The notes: generated by a model not told the origin, from the sequence alone. A stretch of 64,000 bases of DNA from Comamonadaceae bacterium (GCA_027488215.1 JAIYCB010000019.1:30208-94207), one strand, 5' to 3'. Numbered from the stretch's first letter, positions 34,209 through 44,457 are shown. Made by a program: numbers and translations.

Positions 34209-35810
34209 TCAACGAGAAGTTGGAAATTGCGCTTGCACTTCACGCCAACGTGCCTGGACTTCGCGCAAACGGGTGTCCACGATCGAGGCTTCGATGTGGT
34301 CTGCAGCTTGGAGTTGACTGCGTTTGGCCAACTCCTGCGCTGCCCGAAAACGGTCGAGCGCGCCTTCCCAGTCTAGCCGGGCCACCTGGGCCTCGGCCTC
34401 GGCACGCAATCCAGCCAGGGCCTGCCCTTGTGCGGTCAGCAAACCCGCCAACAGGTTCCAGGCCTGGGCATCGTGGGGGGCTACAAATACCCGTTGACGA
34501 AGTTGCCGGGTGATGTCGGCCTGCAAGGCATGCTGAGGCAAACGCTGCAGGGCTTGTGCAGCAGCCATCAGCTCTGGACGCGCCAGCTCTAACAGCGTCC
34601 TACCGGGCAGCAGGTGCTGCAGCGCAGCTTCAAAGCGGTCTTGCTTCATGGCCACCTCCGCTGACAGCAGACGTAACCAGCGATCGACGGAAGGCGCCAC
34701 GGGTGAAACACGGGGTGAAGCCTGGTTCGGCGTGATGGACTTGCTTGCCAGCGCTTGCAAGCTCTGCAAAGTGCGCTCTGCGGCGGGCATGTTTCTTTGT
34801 TGCAGATAGGCCAGCGTACCCGCATAAAGTTTGCCCGCCCGTTGAGTCGGGCCGTCTAAAGAGGAGGGCTGCTCGACCTGCTGGGTCCAGGCTTTGAGCG
34901 CATCCGGCGTGTTTTGCGACAAGACCCGCGCCCGCGCCGACATCAGCGCTTGGGCCATGTCGGCTGCAGGCACCGTGTCAGGCTGGTTAAGTTGTTGGCG
35001 AGCTTGCATGTCGGCGATTCGCTCACTGGTCAAGGGATGGCTTCGCAAATAGGGAAAAGCCCCGCTGTCGTTCAAGCCGGCAGCTTGTTGCAATTTGCCG
35101 AACATGCCCACAAAGCCACGGGGGTCGTAACCGGCATCGACCAAAATGCCGTAACCCACGCGATCGGCTTCGCGTTCCATGTCACGCGAGTAGCTCAGCT
35201 GTGACTGAATGGCCGCTGCCTGCCCACCCACAATCATGGCCTGTGCGCCTTGAGGGCTTTTGCTGGCCGCCAGTGCGCCCAACACCATGGCACCAATCAA
35301 CCAGGGCGTCATGCGACTTTGCTCGCTCATGCCGCGTGCGATGTGGCGCTGGCTCACGTGGCTCAATTCGTGAGCCAACACCGAGGCCAGCTCGTCGTGC
35401 GAGCCCACCACCGCGATCAGGCCCAGTTGCACCCCCAGATAGCCACCCGGCAAGGCAAACGCATTCACCGAACGGTCTCGCCCCAGCAAAATGCGCCAGG
35501 CAAAACGCTCTTGCAGCTCGGCCGACAACTCGCCCCTTGCAGCGGCCGCCCTCACCAACGGCGCCCACAGCAGCTGGATGTACTCGTCGAGCACGGGGTC
35601 TTCGATGTAATCGGGATCGCGGTAGAGTTCCCGGGCGATGCGGTCGCCCAGTTGCCGCTCGGCGCTGAGTGAAATGCTCTCACCATCACCCAAGCCGGGT
35701 AAACCCGCAGCTTGTGCCTGCAAAGAAGGGCTGACCAGTGCTGCCACCAGTACCCAGTGCACCCAGAGATCACGGTATTTGTGTTTCAAAGCTGTCCTTG
35801 CCTTGTTCAA
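34209..35810 (-). CDS. M48-family metalloprotease/chaperone with TPR tail (BepA-like)
   Basis: 533 aa. A signal peptide (MNKARTALKHKYRD... ending ...PSLQAQA) directs it to the periplasm. The peptidase domain has HELSH (His147, Glu148, His151) and a downstream EREADRVG supplying the third zinc ligand. The C-terminal half (about 300-530) is all-helical with TPR-like repeats, as in E. coli BepA/YfgC, which degrades or assists stalled outer-membrane proteins such as LptD. Divergent from moaC. Confidence 0.9.
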   Translation of the reverse strand: MNKARTALKHKYRDLWVHWVLVAALVSPSLQAQAAGLPGLGDGESISLSAERQLGDRIARELYRDPDYIEDPVLDEYIQLLWAPLVRAAAARGELSAELQERFAWRILLGRDRSVNAFALPGGYLGVQLGLIAVVGSHDELASVLAHELSHVSQRHIARGMSEQSRMTPWLIGAMVLGALAASKSPQGAQAMIVGGQAAAIQSQLSYSRDMEREADRVGYGILVDAGYDPRGFVGMFGKLQQAAGLNDSGAFPYLRSHPLTSERIADMQARQQLNQPDTVPAADMAQALMSARARVLSQNTPDALKAWTQQVEQPSSLDGPTQRAGKLYAGTLAYLQQRNMPAAERTLQSLQALASKSITPNQASPRVSPVAPSVDRWLRLLSAEVAMKQDRFEAALQHLLPGRTLLELARPELMAAAQALQRLPQHALQADITRQLRQRVFVAPHDAQAWNLLAGLLTAQGQALAGLRAEAEAQVARLDWEGALDRFRAAQELAKRSQLQAADHIEASIVDTRLREVQARWREVQAQFPTSR

Positions 35811-35869
35811 GCCTCGTATGATGCCCGCTTCTTGTGAACTTTCTGTAAATCCATTTGATCCTGCCTGTC

Positions 35870-36355
35870 ATGAGCCAGACCAACGCCACACTGACCCACT
35901 TTGATGCCCAAGGCCAAGCCCACATGGTGGATGTGGGTCACAAAGACAGCACCCGACGTGTAGCGATCGCCACGGGCAAGATCGTGATGCTGGCGTCGAC
36001 TTTGGCGCTGATCACGTCGGGCACGGCCAAGAAAGGCGATGTGCTGGGCATAGCCCGAATCGCAGGCATTCAGGGCGCCAAAAAAACCAGTGACCTCATC
36101 CCCCTGTGCCACCCCATTGGCCTGACGCGGGTAGCGGTCGAGTTTGAGGTGCTGGCGGCTTCTTGCTGTGTGGTCTGCACGGCCACCGCCGAGGTCAATG
36201 GTCAAACCGGGGTCGAAATGGAAGCCCTCACCGCCGTGCAAGTCGCCCTGCTCACCATTTACGACATGTGCAAAGCCGTGGACCGCGGCATGAGCATCAC
36301 CGATGTGAAGTTGCTGGAAAAGCACGGCGGTAAAAGCGGAAGCTGGGTGGCCTAG
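35870..36355 (+). CDS. moaC: Cyclic pyranopterin monophosphate synthase MoaC
   Basis: 161 aa from ATG 35870 ([23 protein letters not shown]). Molybdenum cofactor synthesis: converts the MoaA product to cyclic pyranopterin monophosphate. Conserved [10 protein letters not shown] (active site), [13 protein letters not shown] and [15 protein letters not shown]. Full length. No other moa genes are in the window. The unknown membrane protein gene starts 14 bases later. Confidence 0.96.
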   Translation: MSQTNATLTHFDAQGQAHMVDVGHKDSTRRVAIATGKIVMLASTLALITSGTAKKGDVLGIARIAGIQGAKKTSDLIPLCHPIGLTRVAVEFEVLAASCCVVCTATAEVNGQTGVEMEALTAVQVALLTIYDMCKAVDRGMSITDVKLLEKHGGKSGSWVA

Positions 36356-36369
36356 CATCACAAGTGATC

Positions 36370-37479
36370 ATGGGCCAGCCTTTTCTCGATCGAACCTGCC
36401 ACCTTTCAATCAGGCAGATCTGGGGGCTGCTGCTGGTGCTGTGTGTTTCGGCCGCTGGCGTGATCTGGGCCATTGAGTTATCCCGACATAACTGGATCAA
36501 ACTCGATGCGCAGCAGTGGTACAGCTGGTTTCCAGACACTCCATCGGCCCAAGATCATCGGGTCAGCGAGGTTTTTTACACCGATGTCCACTACCGTGTC
36601 GATGCAGAATACGACTACAGAAAGACACTTGGGCGGGTTGTTCTTCGCACCCGATACAACACTGACGTGGACACTGGCCCCGTTGGGTATAACGCGAATA
36701 ACGGCTGGTTGTCACGCACTGTGCGTTTGTTCCAAAAGGGTGTACTCCGGGCCTCTGCCTGGAAGGACTGGGACTATCCATGGCTGCATGACTACCAATC
36801 TGAAGACCGAGTGTATGAATTCATTTGCCCAAGTCAGGAAATTCGCCACATCCAGTCGCGTCTGGAGAGCAGTGATGGCCTGTATGCCAACTTTTATCCC
36901 ACGTACCTGTACGGCGCTGATGGCTGGCGGACCCACCTGGACAACTGGGCGGTCAAGGTCAATCGTGGGGATTTGAAGACTTTGCTCAATCCCTTGGCGC
37001 CCATATGGCCGCGTTTGTGTGGAGAACAGCATTTCAGTTGGGAGCTGTTTGAACAAGCGCTGCATTCGCGGGAACAAGAACAGCACCGTATCTGGATTCC
37101 CTTCCCCGATGAAGTCATAGATCCGACCCGAACACACGCGGAATTTGGTGATCAGGACATGGACATCTGCGCCGAACATGTGACAAGCGGTGAACTGACC
37201 TGCCGGCTTCTGAAAGGTGGTGACAGCACCGTAAGGCATGCGCTTTTGCTGCCACCGGGACGATACCGATTCTTTCAGCGCCTGCATGGCGCACTCCAAC
37301 AAGACGACTGCGGCAATGTGCTGCGTGGCTTCGGCAAGAAAGGGGGCTGCAACGATGGTCGTCGCTGGTTTTGGCGCAGTCAATCACATCCTCACTCACC
37401 CGTTGAAGCCACACTGTTCGATTTGGGCCCCGGCACATCGGTGGGTCCGAAAATCAGGGCCTTCGATCTGGAGCAGTAA
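36370..37479 (+). CDS. Unknown membrane-anchored protein with low-GC coding sequence
   Basis: 369 aa from ATG 36370 (GTG 36364 is possible). One transmembrane helix (about residues 16-36, IWGLLLVLCVSAAGVIWAIEL), then a large extracytoplasmic domain rich in Trp, Tyr, His and Arg. Cys pairs occur in FICPSQE, RLCGEQH, DICAEH, LTCRLL, DDCGN and GGCND. I recognise no family. Codon use is less GC3-biased than neighbours and the gene is followed by 405 non-coding bases, which suggests acquired DNA or relaxed constraint. It follows moaC by 14 bases, so it may still be read from the moaC transcript. Confidence 0.65.
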   Translation: MGQPFLDRTCHLSIRQIWGLLLVLCVSAAGVIWAIELSRHNWIKLDAQQWYSWFPDTPSAQDHRVSEVFYTDVHYRVDAEYDYRKTLGRVVLRTRYNTDVDTGPVGYNANNGWLSRTVRLFQKGVLRASAWKDWDYPWLHDYQSEDRVYEFICPSQEIRHIQSRLESSDGLYANFYPTYLYGADGWRTHLDNWAVKVNRGDLKTLLNPLAPIWPRLCGEQHFSWELFEQALHSREQEQHRIWIPFPDEVIDPTRTHAEFGDQDMDICAEHVTSGELTCRLLKGGDSTVRHALLLPPGRYRFFQRLHGALQQDDCGNVLRGFGKKGGCNDGRRWFWRSQSHPHSPVEATLFDLGPGTSVGPKIRAFDLEQ

Positions 37480-37884
37480 ACAAATCAGGCGTCACGAAAA
37501 GAAAAGCCCTTCCCGTGTTCAGAGAATGAGCTTTAAGGAAGAAGCATGTGCACCGATTCGATGGGCTTGGTCGTTTAAATGGTCAATCTGCAGCGCTCAT
37601 TCAATCAATCAGTGCGCTCCGGAATCTCAATGATCAGAGGTACTTACCCCTTGGTTACCGCATTGTCCTCTGGCTCACGCGAGGACCTTCGCCACAGCCA
37701 AAGGCGTGGCAATTCTCTCAAAACAAGGTGGTTGAAAGGACTGGCCCACCGGGGTATTGCGCCCGCTGACAGGGTTTATAACAAGCACTACGTGACTGTA
37801 TGATGCTGCGTCGTTCCATACCGAGTCATGCAGCTTACATTGGCATGATCAGACTCACACACAGCGCATTCGGAAAGCACGGAA
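37480..37884. other. 405-bp intergenic region, no convincing gene
   Basis: Relatively A/T-rich. Short open frames here (37548-37769, 37579-37803, 37800-38036) have atypical composition, no ribosome sites and no recognisable motif. TATGAT at 37799 and TATAAC at 37777 are -10-like hexamers that could serve argC, but matching -35 elements are weak. Nothing else identified. Confidence 0.5.
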
Positions 37885-38808
37885 ATGGCAAAAATTTTCA
37901 TCGACGGCGAAGCCGGCACGACCGGCCTGCAAATCAGGGAAAAACTGGCCGGGATCCCTCACATTCAGGTGCTGAGCATCGATCCAGCCCGCCGCAAGGA
38001 TCCGCAAGCCAAACGCGAGTTGATGGCGGCTGTTGATTTGGTGGTGTTGTGTCTGCACGATGATGCCGCCATCGAATCCGTGGCCATGATCGACAGCTTG
38101 CCAGGCCGCAAACCCCGCATTGTCGATGCCTCCACAGCCCACCGCTGCGCACCCGGCTGGGTCTACGGTTTTCCTGAACTGGCTGTTGGACAGAAAGAGG
38201 CCGTGCAAAAAGCCGAGCGGGTGGCCAACCCAGGTTGTTATGCCACGGGTGCCATTGCCCTGATCCGCCCGCTGGTCGATGCCGGCCTGATCCCGAAAGA
38301 CTTTCCGCTGTGCCTTCCCTCCGTGAGCGGCTATTCCGGCGGAGGGCGCGCCATGATCGAAGACTATGAAGCGGGCCGTGCGCCTTTGTTCGAGGCCTAT
38401 GCACTTGGCCTCAAGCACAAGCACATCCCTGAAATCATGCGCTACACCAAGCTGACCTGCCGCCCCTTGTTTGTGCCAGCCGTAGGCAATTTCCGTCAGG
38501 GCATGCTGGTACAACTTCCCCTGCACCTGGACCAACTGCCAGGCCAGCCCAAAGCGGCCGACTTGCACGAAGCCCTGCGCGCCCACTATGCGCCCAACCA
38601 GCAAACGGGTGGCTGGGTCAGCGTGGAGGCCCCCACCGAGAACGCCAAGCTCGACGCACTGGCGCTCAATGACACCAACAAGCTGGAAATTCGTGCCTTT
38701 GCCAACGAAGAAGCCCGTCACGCGGTGCTGTTGGCCCGTCTGGACAACCTTGGCAAGGGTGCCAGCGGAGCGGCGGTACAGAACATCGAGCTCATGCTCG
38801 GGCTATGA
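37885..38808 (+). CDS. argC: N-acetyl-gamma-glutamyl-phosphate reductase ArgC (short type 2)
   Basis: 307 aa, the short form of ArgC. It reduces N-acetyl-glutamyl phosphate in arginine synthesis, using NADPH. N-terminal nucleotide-binding motif [12 protein letters not shown]; catalytic Cys118 in [21 protein letters not shown] and KHKHIPEIM near the active site. No other arg genes are adjacent. It is followed by a decayed LysR fragment. Confidence 0.95.
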   Translation: MAKIFIDGEAGTTGLQIREKLAGIPHIQVLSIDPARRKDPQAKRELMAAVDLVVLCLHDDAAIESVAMIDSLPGRKPRIVDASTAHRCAPGWVYGFPELAVGQKEAVQKAERVANPGCYATGAIALIRPLVDAGLIPKDFPLCLPSVSGYSGGGRAMIEDYEAGRAPLFEAYALGLKHKHIPEIMRYTKLTCRPLFVPAVGNFRQGMLVQLPLHLDQLPGQPKAADLHEALRAHYAPNQQTGGWVSVEAPTENAKLDALALNDTNKLEIRAFANEEARHAVLLARLDNLGKGASGAAVQNIELMLGL

Positions 38809-38827
38809 AACGCCTGTCGGCGATATT

Positions 38828-39018
38828 GTCAACATAACGCAAAGCACAATAAGTCAACAGGTCAAACTGCTCGAAACCATTCTGGACTGGCCCTTTTTTT
38901 GCGTGTAAGTGAAGGTATCCGATTGACCGAAACAGGCGAGCAGCTGACCCATGGCCTGCATCAGGCCTTGAATGCCATACAGACGGCCGTCGAGCGGGCG
39001 GCTTGCAACGCTGATCCG
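38828..39018 (+). pseudogene. Remnant of a LysR-type regulator (N-terminal HTH only, frameshifted)
   Basis: In one frame (from 38828) the bases read VNITQSTISQQVKLLET, the recognition-helix region of a LysR HTH. After a run of seven T (38894-38900) the match moves to the next frame: LFLRVSEGIRLTETGEQLT, the conserved wing of the same domain, then a linker helix (ALNAIQTAVERA). No start codon fits, the first helix is lost, and the fragment stops at the recX boundary with the whole effector domain absent. Clearly a pseudogene relic. Confidence 0.75.
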
Positions 39019-39041
39019 GGCCTGCCTGGCCCTGTTGGACG

Positions 39042-39497
39042 TCAGCGGTCGTCTGCACCCTGCACCACACGTCGCACCACTTCGGCGGCAAAGCCCCGGC
39101 TGACCAGAAAGCGGATCTGGCGGGCTTTGTCCTTGAGATCGGTGGCCGGTTCGCCAAACTTGCGGCACCAGACCTCGCGGGCACGCGCCAGTTCGGTGCT
39201 GCGCAGGTGTTCGAGCGCATCGGCCATGGCCTCGGGGGACAGGCCTTTGGCCACCAGCTCCTGTCGGACCCGCGAAGCGCCCAGCTTGCTCGCGCGGCGG
39301 TGGACCACCGATTCCACCACCCGTTCTTCGCTGATGAAACCCCGCGCCTGCAGCTCGTCGAGGGCCTTGGCCAGCTGGCCAGGCTCGGTTTCGTGTTCGG
39401 CCAGCTTGCGCTCAAGCTCGAGCCTCGAATGCTCGCGCTGGCTGAGCAAACGCAGGGCGCGACCTTTGAGGCTGAGTTGCTGGGTGGGTTTGTTCAT
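39042..39497 (-). CDS. recX: RecA modulator RecX
   Basis: 151 aa from ATG 39497 (MNKPTQQLSLKGRALRLLSQREHS). RecX limits RecA filament growth. Three-helix RecX repeats: REHSRLELERKLAEH, DELQARGFISEERVVESVV, RASKLGASRVRQELVAKGL, KARQIRFLVSRGFAAEVVRRVV. It lies 53 bases downstream of recA on the same strand with a REP-like element in the gap, so expression probably depends on read-through from recA. Confidence 0.93.
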   Translation of the reverse strand: MNKPTQQLSLKGRALRLLSQREHSRLELERKLAEHETEPGQLAKALDELQARGFISEERVVESVVHRRASKLGASRVRQELVAKGLSPEAMADALEHLRSTELARAREVWCRKFGEPATDLKDKARQIRFLVSRGFAAEVVRRVVQGADDR

Positions 39498-39522
39498 GGG
39501 GTTAGAGGGACTGCCGTGGCGC

Positions 39523-39550
39523 GTCATCGCGAGGCCGCAGGCCGTGGCGA

Positions 39551-39552
<2 letters not shown>
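39523..39552. repeat. REP-like element between recA and recX
   Basis: A diverged copy of the dispersed family, GTCATCGCGAG-GCCGCAGGCC-GTGGCGAT. The GCCGCAGGC centre and the ATCGC/GCGAT ends are complementary, so it can form a hairpin in the recA-recX transcript. It touches the recA stop codon. Such a hairpin could lower recX relative to recA. Confidence 0.7.
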
Positions 39553-40582
<1,030 letters not shown>

Positions 40583-40640
40583 GAAAATCTCCTTGAATAT
40601 CAATGGGTTGGGGCACCGGGCTCAGCACCGTTGTGCTGTT

Positions 40641-40660
40641 TACTGGATGCGTGAACAGTA
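40641..40660 (-). promoter_or_regulatory. LexA (SOS) operator of recA
   Basis: TACTG-N10-CAGTA, with both 5-base half-sites matching the classical gamma/betaproteobacterial LexA box perfectly. A TTTACA -35-like hexamer (minus strand, 40667-40662) and TAAACA -10-like hexamer (40642-40637) flank it with a 19-base spacer, which is long, so the exact promoter is uncertain. Confidence 0.85.
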
Positions 40661-40723
40661 CTGTAAACGAACTGTACAAAGCTTGGAAGGTAATTTTTGG
40701 TCAGTTTACCTTATCATGTACAC

Positions 40724-41227
40724 ATGACCGAAACAGCCTTTGAACTGCCCATGGCAGACAGCGCCTTGCAGGACGACCGTTGGCGACAAACCCATTTGGG
40801 GCGCCTGCTGGGTCATGCCATGCGGCGCTTTGACGAACGTGTGCTCTACCTGATGGCAGGCAATGAGGGCGTGCCGCTGGCGCTGGCCAACCTGGCCGCG
40901 CGCGACCAGATCAGCGCCGCGCATGTGCACATCACACGGCATCTGGCGCTGAATGGCTCACGCCTGACCGACTTGGCCCGTGCCGCAGGCATGAGCAAAC
41001 AGGCCATGGGCGATCTGGTGGACCAATGCGCGGCCTGGGGCCTGGTGCAGCGCGAAGCCGACCCGCAAGATGCCCGCGCCCGCCGCGTGGTGTTCACGCC
41101 CGTCGGGCTGGCCTGGCTGCAAGCCTTCAAGGATGCGGTGGCGCAGGCCGAGACCGAATTCCGCGAAGCGGTGGGCAAGGATGTGGCCACCGTGGTGGCT
41201 TTGGGGCTGGAAGCCTATGCCCATTGA
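40724..41227 (+). CDS. MarR family transcriptional regulator
   Basis: 167 aa from ATG 40724 (MTETAFELPMADSALQDD); the frame is open to 40697. Winged HTH: ARDQISAAHVHITRHLALNGSRLTDLARAAGMSKQAMGDLVDQCAAWGLVQREADPQDARARRVVFTP-type arrangement seen in pieces, with the wing at DPQDARARRVVF. The N-terminal 30 residues form the dimerisation helix. Divergent from recA; the two start sites are 141 bases apart and share the intergenic region, so either regulator could affect both. Ligand unknown. Confidence 0.87.
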   Translation: MTETAFELPMADSALQDDRWRQTHLGRLLGHAMRRFDERVLYLMAGNEGVPLALANLAARDQISAAHVHITRHLALNGSRLTDLARAAGMSKQAMGDLVDQCAAWGLVQREADPQDARARRVVFTPVGLAWLQAFKDAVAQAETEFREAVGKDVATVVALGLEAYAH

Positions 41228-41330
41228 GACTCGTCTGCGTTCAGCGCAGTGCAAGGCACAAACGTCACACTAGAATTGAACAACCTAAAGAGACGGCCCA
41301 GCGCCACAGCCACCACAACAGGAGACAGCC

Positions 41331-42005
41331 ATGCGCATTCTGATAGCCGAAGACGATCAAGTGCTTGCTGATGGTTTGTTGCGCACTTTGCGCAGCGCAG
41401 GCGCAGCAGTGGACCACGTGGCCAGTGGCAGCGAGGCCGATGCGGCCTTGATGACCAACAGTGAGTTCGATTTGCTGATCTTGGATCTGGGTTTGCCCAA
41501 AATGCACGGCCTGGAAGTGCTCAAGCGCTTGCGCTCCCGGGGCTCTGTCTTGCCCGTGTTGATCCTCACAGCCGCGGACAGCGTGGAGGAACGCGTCAAA
41601 GGCCTGGATTACGGCGCCGACGATTACATGGCCAAGCCGTTCAGCCTGCAAGAGCTCGAAGCCCGCGTGCGCGCCCTCACCCGTCGGGGCATGGGCGGCG
41701 CCACATCGCAAATCAAACACGGACCCTTGGTTTACGACCAGTCTGGCCGCGTGGCCACCATCGACGGCAAGATGGTCGAGCTGTCGGCGCGCGAGCTGGG
41801 TTTGCTCGAAGTCTTGTTGCAACGCGCAGGCCGCCTGGTGAGCAAAGACCAGTTGGTTGAACGCTTGTGCGAATGGGGTGAAGAGGTGAGCAACAATGCC
41901 ATCGAGGTGTACATCCACCGTTTGCGCAAAAAAATCGAAAAGGGCCCCATCCGCATCGCGACCGTGCGAGGACTGGGCTACTGTCTGGAAAAAATCCCGG
42001 GGTGA
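41331..42005 (+). CDS. OmpR-family response regulator (TctD/QseB-like)
   Basis: 224 aa. Receiver domain 1-115 with acidic pocket Glu7-Asp8-Asp9, phosphoacceptor Asp52 in LLILDLGLP and Lys near 102 in YMAKPFS. C-terminal winged HTH ends in VSNNAIEVYIHRLRKKIEKGPIRIATVRGLGYCLE. CAGGAGA precedes the ATG. The kinase gene follows 37 bases later. In many Comamonadaceae the closest pair is TctD/TctE, controlling tricarboxylate uptake, but no tct transporter is here. Confidence 0.92.
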   Translation: MRILIAEDDQVLADGLLRTLRSAGAAVDHVASGSEADAALMTNSEFDLLILDLGLPKMHGLEVLKRLRSRGSVLPVLILTAADSVEERVKGLDYGADDYMAKPFSLQELEARVRALTRRGMGGATSQIKHGPLVYDQSGRVATIDGKMVELSARELGLLEVLLQRAGRLVSKDQLVERLCEWGEEVSNNAIEVYIHRLRKKIEKGPIRIATVRGLGYCLEKIPG

Positions 42006-42042
42006 TTGCGTCGCCTTCCCGATGCCACAGGTCCTCTGAGCC

Positions 42043-43503
42043 ATGACATCCAAAGGCTGGAATTTGCGGGTATTCAAACGCGAGCAGCGCTCGTTGTTTG
42101 GGGAGATCCTGGACTGGATGCTGACACCGCTGCTTTTGCTGTGGCCCATCAGCTTGGCCCTGACCTGGTTGGTTGCTCAGGGCTTGGCCAACAAACCTTT
42201 TGACAGGGCACTGGTGTACAACGTTCAAGCCTTGGCGCAACAGGTCAAGCTTGGGGCCGACAAGCGCGTGGAGTTCAGCTTGCCCCAGCCCGCGAGTGAA
42301 CTGCTGCGCGCCGACGAGACGGATCTGGTCTATTACCAAGTGCGTGGCGCACAGAATGAACACCTCAGTGGTGAGCGCGACTTGCCTTTGCCCAAACCCA
42401 ATGAGCCCAAAGGCAGCAGCTACGAGGTGCACATCCGCGACGACGAAATGCGCGGTCTGGAAGTTCGGGTGGCTTACACCTGGATACGCCTGGATGCCCA
42501 AGGCATGCGTCCTGCCTTGGTGCAAGTGGCTGAAACGCGTGAAAAGCGCTCGGTGTTGGCCGCCGAAATCATCAAGGGCGTGATGCTGCCGCAGTTCGCC
42601 TTGTTGCCGCTGGCGGTGCTTTTGGTGTGGCTCGCGCTGGTGCGTGGCATCAAGCCGTTGTCGCAACTCGAAGAGCGCATCCGCGAGCGAAAACCTGATG
42701 ACCTCAGTCCGCTGGACGACAAGGCTGTTCCCATGGAGGTGGCGCCTTTGGTGGTCTCGGTGAACGACTTGCTGGAGCGACTGAAGGATTCCATCGTCAC
42801 GCAAAAACGATTTTTGGCCGACGCCGCTCACCAGCTCAAAACGCCATTAGCAGGCTTGCGCATGCAGGCCGATCTGGCGCAGCGCTCAGACTCCAGCGAA
42901 GATGACCTGAAAAAGTCCTTGCAGCAAATCGGACGCGCCAGCGTACAGGCCACGCACACCGTCAACCAGCTGCTGTCACTGGCCCGCGCAGAGGGCGGGG
43001 GCACCAACTTGCCCTTGCAGTCGTGCGACATGATGACGTTGACCAGCGAGGTGCTGCAAGACAGCCTGCCACGCTCCATGGACAAGGGGCTGGACCTGGG
43101 TTACGAGGGTGTGGAGGCGGGCACTCCCGGCGCGTTGGTTCAGGGCAACCCCACGCTGCTCAAGGAAATGGTACGCAATCTAGTAGAAAACGCCATGCAT
43201 TACACGCCCAGTACGCCCGAGCGCCAAGGCGTGATCACGGTACGCGTGCTGGTAGATCCCTACAGCAAGGCGCTGGTGATGCAAGTCGAAGACAACGGCC
43301 CCGGCATTCCCTTGGCCGAACGCGAGTTGGTGTTCCAGCCCTTTTACCGCGCCTTGGGCACCAACGTGGACGGCTCCGGACTGGGACTGCCCATCGTCAA
43401 GGAAATCGCCCAGCAGCACGGTGCAACGGTCAGCGTTGACGTGGCCCACCCGGGCCAAACACCCCCCGGAGCGTGCTTCACTTTGCGCTTTGGCGTGGCT
43501 TGA
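42043..43503 (+). CDS. Sensor histidine kinase (TctE/QseC-like)
   Basis: 486 aa. Two membrane helices (about 28-48 and 180-205) bracket a periplasmic domain of about 130 aa of the 2CSK_N type (KPFDRALVYNVQALAQQV; SYEVHIRDDEMRGLEVRVAY). After a HAMP-like segment comes the H-box LADAAHQLKTPLAG with phospho-His263, N-box LVENAMHYTP, G1 VEDNGPGIP and G2 GSGLGLPIV. All catalytic parts are intact. Partner of the adjacent response regulator. Confidence 0.92.
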   Translation: MTSKGWNLRVFKREQRSLFGEILDWMLTPLLLLWPISLALTWLVAQGLANKPFDRALVYNVQALAQQVKLGADKRVEFSLPQPASELLRADETDLVYYQVRGAQNEHLSGERDLPLPKPNEPKGSSYEVHIRDDEMRGLEVRVAYTWIRLDAQGMRPALVQVAETREKRSVLAAEIIKGVMLPQFALLPLAVLLVWLALVRGIKPLSQLEERIRERKPDDLSPLDDKAVPMEVAPLVVSVNDLLERLKDSIVTQKRFLADAAHQLKTPLAGLRMQADLAQRSDSSEDDLKKSLQQIGRASVQATHTVNQLLSLARAEGGGTNLPLQSCDMMTLTSEVLQDSLPRSMDKGLDLGYEGVEAGTPGALVQGNPTLLKEMVRNLVENAMHYTPSTPERQGVITVRVLVDPYSKALVMQVEDNGPGIPLAERELVFQPFYRALGTNVDGSGLGLPIVKEIAQQHGATVSVDVAHPGQTPPGACFTLRFGVA

Positions 43504-43574
43504 TGCCAGCCCGCAGCAGATCGTCAGATGAGTCTCTGTCACAAACAGCAGCGCTTGTGGGCGCTGTATTGTCA

Positions 43575-43602
43575 GGATTGCCACGCTTCGCTCGCAATGA
43601 CG
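43575..43602. repeat. REP-like element, inverted orientation
   Basis: On the minus strand it reads CGTCATTGCGAGCGAAGCG followed by TGGCAATCC, the form of this repeat that is widely found in proteobacterial genomes. It is 60-odd bases from the 29-bp array and in the opposite orientation. Confidence 0.8.
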
Positions 43603-43660
43603 CATGGATGGCGAAAGCGCATGACGGCGTGCACGCCCCTGGCCAGGCGATTTCAAACAG

Positions 43661-43755
43661 CTCCGTCATGGCGAGGCGACCTCGATCATCTCCGTCATGG
43701 TGAGGCGGCCTCGATCATCTGCGTCATGGCGAGGAGCGCAGCGACGTGGCCATCC
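43661..43755. repeat. 29-bp tandem array ending in a full 34-bp REP-like element
   Basis: Units at 43661 and 43690 are 29 bp (CTCCGTCATGGCGAGGCGAC plus CTCGATCAT, two differences between them). The third starts at 43719 and runs into the full element at 43722-43755. The array lies between the sensor kinase stop and the convergent GST stop. Confidence 0.88.
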
Positions 43756-43773
43756 ACACGAAAGAGGCCGACT

Positions 43774-44433
43774 TCAGACTGCAGGGCTCATGTTCAGCTG
43801 CAAACGCTCTCGCGCCATCACGCGGGCCACGGCGGGCTCTGCAGCGACCTTTTGAACAAAGTCCCACAAGGCAGGATGCACCTCGGGTGCGATGCCCGCC
43901 ATGGTGCCCCAGCGTGTGAAGGTGAGGCTGTAGGCGTCGAGCGGGCCAAAGCGTTGACCGCTGAGCCAGGGCTGACCTTGGTCAGTCGCGCGCTGCACCA
44001 GGCCTTGCAACTCACCGAGCATGCCGCGAAAGACCTGCGTGTTGTAAGGCTTGAGGGCAGCCTGCACTTCGGGCTGGTCCGAAAACTTTTGCGGCATGAA
44101 AATGTGCGTGAAAGTCGGGTGCACGGTGTTGTTCATCCAGGCCAGCGTAGACAGCGCCTGGGCGCGGGCCATAGATTCGGTCGGCAAAAAGCCCATCTGC
44201 GGAAAGATTTGATCAAGGTGCAGCACGATGGCCAGAATTTGCGTGATGGGCTGACCGGCATTCACCAACACGGGTACTTGAGCACGCGGATTGATGGCTT
44301 GGTATTCGGCACTGTTTTGCTCACCCTTGTGCAGCTTGACCATGCAGGGCTCGAATTCGGCACCACTCATCTCGAGCAACACATGCGGCACAAATGAACA
44401 GGCGCCTGGGGCAAAGTAGAGTTTCAGACTCAT
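43774..44433 (-). CDS. Glutathione S-transferase
   Basis: 219 aa from ATG 44433 (MSLKLYFAPGACSFVPHVLLEMSG). Thioredoxin-like N-domain with the bacterial beta-class signature YFAPGACS, in which Cys12/Ser13 sit at the active site, and PRAQVPVL (cis-Pro loop); an all-helical C-domain follows (LSTLAWMNNTVHPTFTHIFMPQ). Cytoplasmic detoxification or redox role; substrate unknown. Its 3' end faces a REP array. The next gene upstream is 24 bases away. Confidence 0.88.
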   Translation of the reverse strand: MSLKLYFAPGACSFVPHVLLEMSGAEFEPCMVKLHKGEQNSAEYQAINPRAQVPVLVNAGQPITQILAIVLHLDQIFPQMGFLPTESMARAQALSTLAWMNNTVHPTFTHIFMPQKFSDQPEVQAALKPYNTQVFRGMLGELQGLVQRATDQGQPWLSGQRFGPLDAYSLTFTRWGTMAGIAPEVHPALWDFVQKVAAEPAVARVMARERLQLNMSPAV

Positions 44434-44457
44434 GGGTTCTTCTCCGGAAATCAATGA

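Noticed and set aside
37548..38036. Small genes between the unknown membrane protein and argC
   Set aside because: Frames are short, overlap each other, lack ribosome sites and have no recognisable motif.
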